From Syngnathus acus (lineage: Eukaryota; Chordata; Actinopteri; Syngnathiformes; Syngnathidae), in assembly GCF_901709675.1 (NCBI RefSeq), contig NC_051103.1, positions 6,929,501-6,993,500 on the forward strand: 64,000 nt of DNA, in the 5' to 3' direction. The notes under the pieces were generated by a model, which worked only from the letters and a program-made list of their open reading frames with translations, ran no database searches and had not been told where the DNA came from. Made by a program: the position numbers and the translations under genes. Position 1 is the stretch's first letter. Each line of letters opens with the position of its first letter. This document shows, piece by piece, positions 1 to 11,100 of the stretch.

Positions 1-580
1 CATCAGCTTAAGAATGAGCTTGCGAGCACTTTGCAGCGGGTTCCTTGGCCAATCAGAAAGAGGCGTGGCTTATGTCCTTTTTGGAGCATTTCATGAACTC
101 AAATTGCCCATTAACAGTCAAGCTTGTGTCAGTTCACGGTGAAGTGAACCACGAAGCCTTCAATGAATCACTCGCCAATGGGCTTTTGTTCTTGGCGCTG
201 GATCCATTCGGGTACGCTGGAAGCTCCGGGGCAGCCGCCTTCCAACAATCGTTTTTGTTTTGTTCAAGCTGGCCTGCCCGAGCCCACTTTCTCGCCGAGG
301 CTAAACCTCAGCGCGGGACGCCGGAGTGAATGCTAACGAGCGGTTAATGATGTAACAATGAGGCGGCCGGGCCCCCGGGAAAAGCTTGGCCGTGACGCCG
401 ATGATGGTGAGACACTTTGAAAGGAGATTCCAGGGGCGATTGGTCACACTTGGCTTGCGGTTGTCGTCTCAGCGGCCAAGCTGCTTCCCGTTCCCAGATG
501 TAGGAAAAAGGGAATTCCGGGTAGACATTAAACCATCCCAACGTCTGACAGATTGACAACTGTCATAGATCATTAAGATC
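1..580. other. Intergenic DNA beyond the LHPP 3' end
   Basis: No exon can be supported here. The open frames on both strands are short, lack splice context and resemble no protein I know. The stretch lies past the probable LHPP polyadenylation signal at 581-586. Confidence 0.5.
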
Positions 581-586
581 TTTATT
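581..586 (-). terminator. lhpp: Probable LHPP polyadenylation signal (AATAAA on minus strand)
   Basis: TTTATT on the plus strand reads AATAAA on the minus strand, about 420 bases past the LHPP stop codon. This would give a 3' UTR of ordinary length. It is a motif match only; transcript ends were not available. Confidence 0.45.
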
Positions 587-1001
587 GAGTCTAACGTTTA
601 TGGACAAAGTAGTGAGACGAGGCATCAATAGCAAGCGTGCTTTCAAGTCGTCATTTGTGAGGAGAGCGTTCTGGCCCGCCAAACTCCACCCGGGGGAAAC
701 CGATACGAGCGTAACTGGAGTACGTCGGCATCCAGTCTATGACAATCATGGACTGACAGTGGTTACGTCACATGACGCTACAAAAAGGAACGACGACTTG
801 GCTCAGCAATGTTGTGTAGAGAGACACTTTCACACGCTACTGACTACTGTGACCTGATAATTCTTTTTTGAATTCTGATTCGATTCTTATCTGTGTCAAT
901 CTAAGAAAGGAAGTTGACTGGATCGAGCATAATATGTACTGACCCGCTTTTTGAGTTTCCAGGGTCGTATTTCAATAATTGACACAAAGGTTTAAATCAC
1001 C

Positions 1002-4000
1002 TTAGGGTTTCCCCCTGCGGTTGAGGATCACGTCCACAGCCTGGGCCAGGTTGTCGGCCGTCCCGTCGGCAATCACGCTCGGGTGCCTCTGGTCACTGGG
1101 CCTGAAGAGAACCCAAAAGGAGAAGAGTTGATGACAGGGTGTCTACCGGAAGATTCCGGTGCTAAATTGTTCCCAGGAGATCACAAGAGCGCACGTCAAC
1201 AAAGTATGCGGAGCTGTCTCGATGCCTACGGGTGCAAACTACCAACAGGTGAGACTCAAGCGAACCCTGAGATGATGAACGCTACAAAACTATGTGTACA
1301 CTCCAAGCCTTGTTAAAACAGCAGGTGTGTGTGTGTGTGTGTCTGTAAAAAAAGCACACGTGTAATTCCAGCAAAATAATAACAATAGTGTGAAACATTA
1401 GTTTGGTATCTGCATCCTATGCAACAGTTGGAAAGAGTAACAAAAGCCCCCACATGGCGCTGGTGGCGGCCATGTTTGGGCTCAGTGCCAAGCGATGGTT
1501 GGGAGATAAGGCGGCGTAATCAGCTGGTGGGGGAAATGCGATCGCTACCCTCATGCAGGCCCCCCTTTTCTTGAAAAGACAAGAGAGGCCTCCTTCATTC
1601 ATCCGCATGACTGCCCCCAGACTCATTTATGGAGAGGAGGCCTAAATGCCCCCCCCCCCACCCGTCTTGGACCGAGCCACGGGTCGAGGCTCCAGATGGG
1701 CACCGGGCCCCCGCGTCCACCCCATGTGCTGAGTGTGTGGCACACACACTGCCATTAATCTGCACTGCGAGAACTCGCCAAGGCACCGTGGCAAATATTT
1801 GCACGCCGCCAGAAAGGAGGCCAGGCGCTGGGCTTTGCAAAGAGAAGCTATTGAATGGTGAACGGCGCGGGGAAGCGCTGCCTGCCGTGCGTTTGTCAGC
1901 CGTCGGACGTTTGGGTTACGTGAACCGAGCCGCTGATGGTCCCGCGGTCGCGTCTCCCGTGCGGCCTCGACGACGGATCCACTTCACAAACATGAAGCTC
2001 TGCTTTGCTTCATGAATAATGAAGAAGAGAGAGAAAGAGAGAGAGGCTAAATGGCAGCATGCACAATTTAAGACAAAGCATCTTGTGTTACCCGATGAGG
2101 TAACGCGTCCTTCAGGTCCACGCAATACGGAAGGGACGGCACACACGCGACGTGGCGAGATAGCGGGCCACCTGGGTGACTTTCGCACGGCCGCGAGGTC
2201 ATTCAACAAAATGCCGGCCGGCCAGTCGCCAACTCCGATGACTCACGCTCGGCCAAGTCGGTCAATGATCGGCCAGAGACGACGAGTTCTACTCTCTGGG
2301 ATGGCGGGGACGTTTGTCACCATCCTGTGATAAACCCCAGAAGGTGCCGCACCTAGAAGCTCACAGCCATTTTGGAAGTGGACAGCAGACTTACACATAA
2401 TTGAGAGAAAAACCATCACAGTGGAAATTCAAAGCAGCTGTCGATGGTGCCGTATGAGAACCGGGCTCCCGTAAACATGAGTGACGTGAGCTGGAAGCAG
2501 ATACAAATGAGTCACAGCGTTGCCTCGCTGTCATATTATGTTCCATTTAATGTTTGAAGCAGACGTGTCAAGTGTCAGCTTCAAATGTGACTTTCAGCTG
2601 CCTTCGAGAAAACCGTTAAATTGGGCCTTTTTTTTTCTTTTTTTTTTTAGCACACCGTGAGAATGCAGATAAGACCCAAATGAGCGTCGACGTGGAAACC
2701 TCAAGAGTGACCCGATTTTGGTCTGAGGGTGGTGACGTGCCGAATACGCCCTCGCTGTTAATCACAAGTGCCAGATGCTAACGTAGCATTCTATATCTTC
2801 TTCACTCAACTACTTCTGGTCTGACAAGTCATTCTGGACCTGCATACTTCAAGGTCATTCTCATCAGATAATCTCTTACAGCAACACATCTGCTTTTTTT
2901 TTTTTTTTTAAATAACACAACGTGGTACATAACTTCACCTGGCTTCGCCGAGAGGGGAATCCCATTTATGAGCGAAGCGGCGGCGGCGACGCCGAAAAGG
3001 AAAAACAGTCATAGGGCTGCCAACGCGAGGGTGGAAAAACCCACGAGTCAGTTTGTTGCCGAGAAGGTTTTCACACTGCACGCTTGGCGAGAAAAGCACC
3101 TTTCTCACCCTCACGAAAACAAACTCCAAAACGCCAAGGGGAAAGGGAAGGCTGCCGCTGTGTGATGTCACCCGTTTTAAATGCGGCCCCGAAGAATGCT
3201 CTGAATGAGGTAGAGAAAGACAAAAGCGTCTTTCTGCTCGCATGCTCGTTCATGACACGATGCAGCTGCGGGGCTGCAGACTCAACTGAGGCGGCAGTGT
3301 TATGTCAACAGACGGTGACAGATGTTTAAATCTGCGGCCTTCGCACACACGCAAATGGCTTTTTTCGGCCACCTGACTGCAAACGTTGAGTCGAGCAGCT
3401 GAGGTTGCTTAAGCGGGCGGCAGCAGAGAGAAGTCATTGGTGGAAAGGCGCCTGAGAGCGAGACAAGATGGAGGGATCCCCAAACTGACTAAACCGCTCT
3501 TGCTCCTTTCCAACGCAAACACATCTCAAGCTGAACAAGCAGGAAGTTTTACTTTGGATCTCTTGGGTTGTTAGCGCTTCAATTTAGCATTTGCCAATCT
3601 TGGGCTTTCAACGATTTTCATTCATTCTAACATCGAGATAGTCCTTTATAAAAAACAAACACTACAGCCGGGCGAAAAAAGCAGTACAAACACACCAGAA
3701 TCTCTTTTTAATAAAGTTTTCCATACCGTGCGCCGCTACTTAGATGGGGAATTAGCAATTTATTATAAACACTCGGCGATCCTGCACTCGTTGAACCCGG
3801 CGTTCCCCTGGGCTGAGTCTTATGCCCGTGGCTTTTGTTTTCTCTTAACACACTGTTATCCTTCCTGGACAAAAGTATTTTCACCAACTCAGATGCAGAA
3901 GAGACAGCGATAAAAGAGCTTTGGCTGCTGACGACTTTCTCAGTCTCCTACGTCAATATCGTAACGTGCAAGAGCGTTTTGTTGCAGCTGAGGGACTGCT

Positions 4001-7000
4001 GAGTCACACATAATTAAAAAGGAAAAATGTGCCAAAAGCAATTCAGGCAGTGTGGACTGGCTAATGGTAATTGCAATGTAGGAAGTTGGCAAAAAATCGA
4101 CATAATAGCTACTGAGTAAAGCCACATTTGGTTTCCAAGTTCTGATAAGTCAAGCAAGGTGTTTGCAATATTTGCAGCATTCCGACGGACAAAGCACTGG
4201 CCGACACGCTCCGCTTGGAATCTGAGCAAGAAGAGGAAGCAGGAAAGCCTGCAGCCAGACGGATGTTTCAAACCGGTGATTTCTGCGGAATATTCGACTT
4301 AAAGCATCGGATGCAAATGCTAACCGCAGAGAGGACCGACGGGTCAGAGAACAAAACGGCGTCCCGGAGTCTGCCGGACGGACCAGGCAATCGTTGCCAA
4401 AATTGATTGCGTTTACGTTTCGCTCATAGCTGCCAATTGGGAACAACATGGATTAGTCTGGAAGTTAATTAGCAAGCGTCAATGATATTGCAGCAAATAC
4501 ATTATGCGAGGCATATTGGAACGTAACGTTGACACGATTGTTGGCGCTTTAATCTGTGAAAGAGAAACCAACATGTTCCTTTTTCAGTGCCATCCAGATA
4601 AGCGATAAGATGCACTTGAGGTTAGAGACACCTGATGACACCGATTACAACCCACGCCGACAAAAACGAAAGAGTGGTTGCGGTCCATGTCCTCGAAGTG
4701 GATGGAAACAAAGATAAAATATCATCCAACGTTTGTTGTTTTGTTCTTGCGGGGTTTTTGTGATGCTTCACGGGCAAAACTCTCACTTCCTGACTGTTGA
4801 GCCGTTCCCCAAAGACTATCCCGCCTGACCTGCTGGAAAACCCTGACTTCAGCTTTCACGTGCAGCCGAGCGTGGGCGCTCCGCCGGGCCTTGTGATTTA
4901 CACTGTAAACCGTTTTGAAGGCGGCAATGGCGGCTGCTGTGCGAAAATGTTTGTCGTGCGTTCTCATCTGCCAAACTCCTATGAGAATGCACAGCATGTC
5001 CCTTGTTTATTTAGGTGTTCCTAATCATGTGGCCGGCTACACTCATGTTCTTGTGGAGGGATGGGGGGGGGATGCGGCCTTGCATGTACACTACATGTGA
5101 AACTGATTACAGCCTCCATTGGAAGCCTTTTTTTCCTCTCTCTGCAGCTTTGTCAAATACACTCGAGTCAAATCAAGAAACACACATGACCAACGAGTTC
5201 CTTCTGGAAACATATCCTGCAGGCCCAACAAGATAATCCCATCAAGTTTGTGTCATTAAATGTGTGGGAAGGCCCACGGTCTGGAGGAAAAGAAACTTAT
5301 TTGAATAACATGCTCGCGCTGGGCCGTTTGAACAATGACTGTGGGTTATTTCTCGTCATTGTTTTCAATTCTACAGTACAAGAACGATTGATTATGGGTG
5401 CGACTTTTGCAGTCGTTTGGTTTATTTGTATTGTACGAGTTGGCGGTTATTATGAATAAATGATGTGTTGACTGATCTGATAGATTACTCTAATCCGCAC
5501 AGCTACGATAAGAACCTTCAGTGATTTGTCTTTTTCTTCCTGGTCCGGGCCCGGCTGGCCTATTTGCGGCCGGCTCTTTTTCCTTCCAGCCTGATGGGAA
5601 GCAGAGGTCTGCGCGGCATCTGCTCCATGTGGAAACAGCTGTGTTTTCCCACATCTGACTGGGAGTTTAGAGCGCGCCTCGGCTCCACCAAACAAAGCTA
5701 AAAAAGCTGAAGCAGGCTTCTGCTGCTGCTGCTGCTGTAGCATCCACCAACTGAAGACGTGCTTTTTCCTAGTTTTCTCCTGAGATGGCACAAATCTGCA
5801 TTTTAACACGCAGCTTGCACACTTCGCTCCCCCACCCCACCCCGGAGCCACAAAAGCACTTTTTTTCCTCGCAAATGTAATCACCAGCATGAGTCCGTAA
5901 TTATTCTATCGTCAAGGCACCCGAGCAGCCTCGCATCATAAATATGTCAACCGTACAGAGATTCGCCTGTGCTATTTTTGGAGGCATCTCAATCAAATGT
6001 ACTCATCTATAAGTTTGACCCAAAAAAAAAAAGGAACATCGGTGGGATAAACAACTGTTGTTCGGCGCCCTCTGTTGACAACTAAGTGAAAGTGTTTTTT
6101 TCTCCAGAGAGCCAGACGGTATTTTACAGCATGTCTAGAAATGTTTTTTCTCATGAATAATTAGTGTTCTGTAATCCACCAACCTGTATTTTCCTGTTCG
6201 GACTTGCACACCTTTCATTCCGACTTGCTGGGCACCGCCAACATCGTTCACCAGATCGTCGCCAATCATCATCACCTAGCGGAGCGATGAAAATGTATTT
6301 GTAGTAACAAATCTGCGGTCCAAATGACAAGGTGATGTCCGGCATATTGCTTTACGCAAAGTATCCCTACCTCATGTGGCTGCAGAGCCATGTCGTTGAG
6401 AACGCTCTGGAAGAACGTGGCAGAGGGCTTCCCGATGACCTCGGCCTCCACGTCACAAGCGTACTAGATGAAGACAAACACATGTAGGAAACCCAGAACT
6501 AAACAGAAAGTACAGAAGCATCCAGTCATGGTGACTAGCAATCCCATCTCGTGTGATGGCCACTGTACCTCCAGAGCCTTCATGTAAACTCCCACATCAA
6601 GCTTCAGACCATCCGTCTCTTTGTAATACTTTCTGTGGACAGAGAGCATGAGATACAATGTTAACCACGCTATGATGAACATATATGATAAATAAAAATA
6701 ATATCCACGATACCCTTTTCCGAGAGAGAACAAGGTTGGCTTCTCTAGGCCGATCAGGACCCTGAATGCTTCATTTAAGTTGGCGTAAGAGAACCTTTCA
6801 GCCGCATCACCGATCACCACGCAATTGGGATCGCTCGTGTCGATACCGTCAAACTCAGGCAGAAGCGCTGTCGGAAGACACAAAATAACAATGCGACTAA
6901 TTCATTCATGCATGCACATTAGTTTTGTGTTTTGGACCATTATTCACAATTGTTTTTTTAGCAGCATGAGCTTCAGGAAAAAAATAATTATTTCACACTG

Positions 7001-7593
7001 TTTGAGTATTAGATGGAAAATAAAACGAATCATAAAAAGTCAAATTAAAAACCACTTGACGTATGAGCAGGCAGTACCATCGTAGACCAGCAGGTGGGGC
7101 CGCAGCCCTCTTTGCCTCAGCACAGCAACTGCTGCAGGTGCAGGAGAGAAGACCTCACTGACACAAATGTCAAATCCCAATCTTTGGAGTTTGGCCACAA
7201 ACTTCTCTCTCGCAGCCTGAGTTTCATTGGTACAGAATCTCAACTTCAGGTCGGACGCTTTGAGCCTAACACATAAAAGCAAGCCAGAGTATCCAGTGAT
7301 GAGATGATCACGAAACACAATCCCATTTCCGCACAATAGACCAATCACAATTTATCCGTCACTTTTCCAGCCAATCAGAAAGTGTGACGTTCCCAAGAAG
7401 GGCGAGCCCCCGAGCCAATCTGACCAACCGAGTAGATCTGGTACCTACAGTTACAAACTCACTTCCTCACGGCTTCGACGGAGCCAGGGATGGCCACTCC
7501 GTCCCCCTCCCCGCTGTCATACAAAACTCCGCACATGTCCAGTATGACGCCTTTTAAATTCGTAGCGCAGCTCGGCCAGCAAGTGTCCGCCAT
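1002..7593 (-). CDS. lhpp: LHPP, phospholysine phosphohistidine inorganic pyrophosphate phosphatase
   Basis: LHPP is a HAD-superfamily phosphatase that acts on phosphohistidine, phospholysine and pyrophosphate. Seven coding exons were assembled on the minus strand: 7463-7593, 7078-7265, 6714-6867, 6569-6632, 6371-6463, 6184-6275 and 1002-1101. They total 822 bases, giving 273 residues against 270 in human. The nucleophile motif lies in exon 1 ([11 protein letters not shown], where HAD enzymes carry the first Asp). Exon 2 holds FCTNE, and exon 6 holds the magnesium-binding motif IV ([13 protein letters not shown]). The ATG at 7591-7593 was preferred to an in-frame upstream ATG because the resulting N-terminus (MADTCW) has the family length. 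The first five introns are short, but the last spans 1102-6183, about 5.1 kb. LHPP is head-to-head with OAT, as expected from their shared human neighbourhood. Identity is secure; only the exact start is open. Confidence 0.96.
5720..5737 (+). repeat. (CTG)6 trinucleotide repeat in LHPP intron
   Basis: Six consecutive CTG units lie inside the long last intron of LHPP. They are not in a coding exon. Confidence 0.85.
6064..6078 (-). promoter_or_regulatory. CTCF-like motif in LHPP intron
   Basis: The minus strand reads TCAACAGAGGGCGCC. It matches the CTCF core consensus CCASYAGRKGGCRSY except at positions 1 and 4. Occupancy cannot be judged from sequence. Confidence 0.35.
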
Positions 7594-7811
7594 GACGACT
7601 ACCTCTCTCGTTCTGCGCATGCGCGACAGCAGCGTGATACCAGCTGTCAACTTCTTACGATCACGTTAAAAGACAAAAAATACGTTTAAATAAACAGATT
7701 TACGACACATATTAAATTTAACAAAATAATAATAATAATAATAAAGACTTCACGAGCCGCACTGTTGATCTTGCAATCAAGGCGAATGTTACAACATGGG
7801 GGCGTTTCCTG

Positions 7812-7819
7812 TGACGTCA
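7812..7819. promoter_or_regulatory. CRE palindrome TGACGTCA in LHPP/OAT promoter
   Basis: A perfect 8-base CREB/ATF site lies 219 bases upstream of the LHPP start codon, inside the divergent LHPP/OAT promoter. A TTTCCG ETS-type core follows about 17 bases downstream. The same palindrome recurs upstream of FBXO11, MSH2 and COX7A2L. Confidence 0.6.
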
Positions 7820-8302
7820 CGCTTAGTATATTTCCGTGCCTGGCAGGCGATTTGGCTCAGAAATCTGATCCGACCGGCTCGGCACCGACCAACATCGAAT
7901 AAGGATAAACCCAGCAGACAAGCAGACACACGACGATTACATTCCACCTCGTTCTGGTACTGGCTTTGTTCTCTTCCTCTGCCTTCTACACTTGACAGCT
8001 AAGATTATTTGAGCTACCTAGCTAAAACCGTGGAATACCACGTAAATGTGTAGCCAACGTGGATGTGCTGATTTTGATCATAAATGACATTACATTGCAT
8101 AAATCAGCCAAAGAGTTGTTGTTTTTAGCTCTGTGCTCTGATGTCTGTGTGGGGGTGTGTTTGGAGGCTGGTCCTTTAAGCCTATCATCTTTCAGGGGCA
8201 GATGAAACTCGACTGCACTGCCAAATTTAGGACACTTATCTCCTGTACTGTTTACAGTTTAACAACGTGAGTGTCCTAGGTGTATTTTGTCCTTTGCAGG
8301 GT

Positions 8303-8317
8303 GGGGGGGGGGGGGGG
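8303..8317 (+). repeat. Poly-G run
   Basis: An uninterrupted G homopolymer of about 15 bases lies about 200 bases before the first coding exon of OAT. It may be polymorphic in length or mis-sized in the assembly. Confidence 0.8.
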
Positions 8318-8516
8318 CTCTTTCTTTCCTCAGTGGGAGCTAAGTGGTGGTCACCGCCTTTTAACTACGCATCACAAAGCATACAATGTTTACTGTGCTT
8401 GAAAGACTTTAAAAAAAAAAGACGGAAAACGGCTGGGACGTCACCACTGCACAGCTACCCTTGACTGGCTCGCACTGTGTTTTCCACCTTTTTGCCTTAG
8501 ACGAACGCACACCAGC

Positions 8517-10509
8517 ATGAAGTCATTGATTATCCAGATCAGTCGCAGCCTGAGGAGCTCTGCGCCGCACCGTGGCGTCCACTCGGCGGCGCGTCCCGCC
8601 TCTGCACGCAAGCCGCTCACCTCGGATGAGATCTACGCTCGTGAGGAGAAGTACGGCGCGCACAACTACCATCCCCTCCCTGTGGCGCTGGAAAGGGGCG
8701 AGGGTGAGCTAACACGCTGCATGAAGAAAACTCAAGGAATTGAACTTAAGTACTGAGTCTGTTTTATCTTCTGATCCAGGAGTCTACGTGTGGGATGTTG
8801 AAGGCAGCCGCTACTTTGACTTCCTGAGCGCCTACAGCGCCGTCAATCAGGGCCACTGCCACCCCAAGATCATCGCCGCCCTCACCGACCAAGCCTCCAA
8901 GCTCACGCTGACCTCCCGAGCCTTCTACAACGACGTGCTGGGCACCTACGAGGAGTACGTCACCGCCATGTTTGGCTACGACAAGGTCTTGCCCATGAAC
9001 ACCGGTAAGGAAAAGCGCGTGCGTCTGTTTTGGAGCACGTGAGAGACGCTGACGGCCATCTTGTCAAAGGTGTGGAAGGCGGCGAGACGGCCTGCAAGCT
9101 GGCTCGTAAGTGGGCCTACAATGTGAAGGGCGTGCCCAAGAACAAAGCCAAGATTGTTTTTGCTGGTCAGTGAAACTTCAAATAAAGTCAATTTGCAATG
9201 CATGTAGTAAAAAAAATTCTTTGTGTACCAGATGGCAACTTCTGGGGCCGCACGCTGGCAGCCATCTCCAGCTCCACCGACCCCAGCAGCTACGAAGGCT
9301 TTGGCCCCTTCATGCCCGGATTTGAGCTTGTGCCGTTTAACGACATTCCCGCGCTTGAGGTTTGGTTTTGGGTTCTAGCAATCAAAATAAGAGAGTGAAC
9401 TGAAGTTTAACTGGATTGTTTTGTACCGAAGATGTTGTTGTTTTTTCTGCACCAGAAGTGCAACTGCTTATTTTCTCTGTGTAAACCGAAAATAGGCTTG
9501 ACCATGTTTTGGTCTGGCACGTGTGTTGCAGAAAGCTCTCGAAGACCCGCACGTCGCCGCCTTCATGGTGGAGCCAATCCAGGGCGAGGCGGGCGTGGTG
9601 GTGCCTGACAACGGCTACTTGACCAAAGTCAGGGAGCTGTGCACGCAGCGCAACGTGAGGACGCTATTTTAGCCTCGTGCTAGCCCGAAGATAGTCTAAC
9701 TTGATTTTTTAAAAACTTGATTTCAAAATGTGTTTCAGGTTCTGTGGATCGCTGACGAGGTGCAGACGGGTTTGGCGCGAACCGGGCGGCGTCTGGCCGT
9801 TGACCATGAGCAAGTGCGGCCAGATATTGTCATCCTGGGGAAAGCGCTCTCGGGAGGGGTTTACCCAGTAAGTGTTCTTTTTGGTTATTTTTTTCTAAGT
9901 TACAAATGTTGTCTTTTGTACAAGGCCTAACAATTGTGTACGCGTCAGGTGTCGGCCGTGCTGTGCGACGACGAGGTCATGCTGACCATCAAGCCCGGGG
10001 AGCACGGCTCCACGTACGGAGGGAACCCCATCGCATGTCGGGTTGCCATTGCTGCCCTTGAGGTCAGAGTTACATCATTTATTTGATCAAACCAAAAAAA
10101 TGAACCCCTCCCTCAACTAACACTTTTTTGCAGGTGATGGAGGAGGAGAAGCTAGAGGAGAACGCAGAGCAGATGGGACGGCTGCTGCGCTCGGAGCTGA
10201 GGAAGCTGCCGTCCGACATTGTGAGCACGGTGCGAGGCAAGGGCCTGCTCAACGCCGTGGTCATCAAAGAGACCAAAGGTAGCCGCGCCGTTTGCCCGCG
10301 TTTGTCCCAACGGGGGCGCTGACGAACCACGTGTCGTTCCCCGCTCAGACTACGACGCGTGGAAGGTGTGCCTGCGCCTCCGCGACAACGGCCTGCTGGC
10401 CAAGCCCACCCACGGCGACATCATCCGCCTGGCTCCGCCGCTGACCATCAACGAGCCCCAGTTGAGAGAGTGCATCGACATCATCTACAAAACCCTCGCC
10501 GCGCTCTAA
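8517..10509 (+). CDS. oat: OAT, ornithine aminotransferase (mitochondrial)
   Basis: This PLP-dependent enzyme converts ornithine and 2-oxoglutarate to glutamate semialdehyde and glutamate in the mitochondrial matrix. Nine coding exons: 8517-8703, 8780-9004, 9070-9165, 9232-9359, 9532-9654, 9739-9867, 9949-10062, 10134-10278 and 10349-10509. They total 1308 bases, giving 435 residues against 439 in human. The first 30 or so residues are Arg/Ser/Ala rich with almost no acidic residues, fitting a mitochondrial presequence. The PLP-binding lysine is in ILGKALSGG (exon 7). The upstream aspartate motif is WIADEVQTG (exon 7), and the STYGGNP phosphate-binding segment is in exon 8. The start lies 17 bases into its exon, directly after an acceptor. 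The gene diverges from LHPP, its neighbour in human as well. No defects were seen. Confidence 0.98.
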
Positions 10510-11094
10510 AAAGTACTACACATATCACTCATCTGTTTTTGCTCCTCTTCACTTGACTCGGCATATCGGTTTAGGGCTGATTTTTCAAGGAACTAGTTAT
10601 AAGTGTTACAGATGAAATGGCTACTTTTGTCTAAACAAAGAAGCACTTAAGCCCCAAGCTATGAACAAGTATGACTTGTTTGTGAATGTTGAACTACAAT
10701 TATGCAGTAATGAATTTAACAAATGGAGCGCTTATCAAAACGTACAAAACCTTTTCACGATAGCCGAGAGAGGGACCGGGAATGTTTATGCGCAAATATT
10801 GTGTCACCCTGCGGTGTTACTGGTTAAAAAAAAATTGAAAAACTCCTTCAAAGATGCAACGGAACAGAAACTTGAAGGTTTGACTTTAGAATTTTGTTTA
10901 GTTACATTGTATGTGACTTATTAGAAGTGCACACAGGATTTCAAGGATCAGATTTGAACGTTTTTGGGTGTTTTTTATAGTGAATGCATCCATGTGGATG
11001 GGCACTGTTACGATAGCAGAGCATCACGTAACCACGGTTACTGTCACTCAAGGTTCCAGCATATTTTCATTTCCAAAAATCTTGAATTTATTCC

Positions 11095-11100
11095 AATAAA
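11095..11100 (+). terminator. oat: Probable OAT polyadenylation signal AATAAA
   Basis: AATAAA lies about 590 bases after the OAT stop and is followed by T/G-rich sequence. It is a motif match only. Confidence 0.45.

Larger units (their letters stand above)
1102..6183 (-). other. Long last intron of LHPP
   Basis: About 5 kb of intron between exons 6 and 7, ending in a clean acceptor before 1101. It contains a GT microsatellite (1325-1342), poly-pyrimidine runs near 2630-2650 and 2895-2910, a purine-rich AG stretch (2020-2046) and six CTG triplets (5720-5737). I see no gene inside it. Confidence 0.7.
7594..8516. promoter_or_regulatory. Bidirectional LHPP/OAT promoter and OAT 5' UTR region
   Basis: LHPP and OAT are transcribed away from each other across about 0.9 kb. 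The OAT coding start follows a splice acceptor at 8499-8500, so OAT has at least one non-coding first exon somewhere in 7820-8480. I could not fix its donor. The region holds a perfect CRE palindrome at 7812-7819, an AAT triplet repeat near 7726-7743 and a G-run at 8303-8317. Confidence 0.7.
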
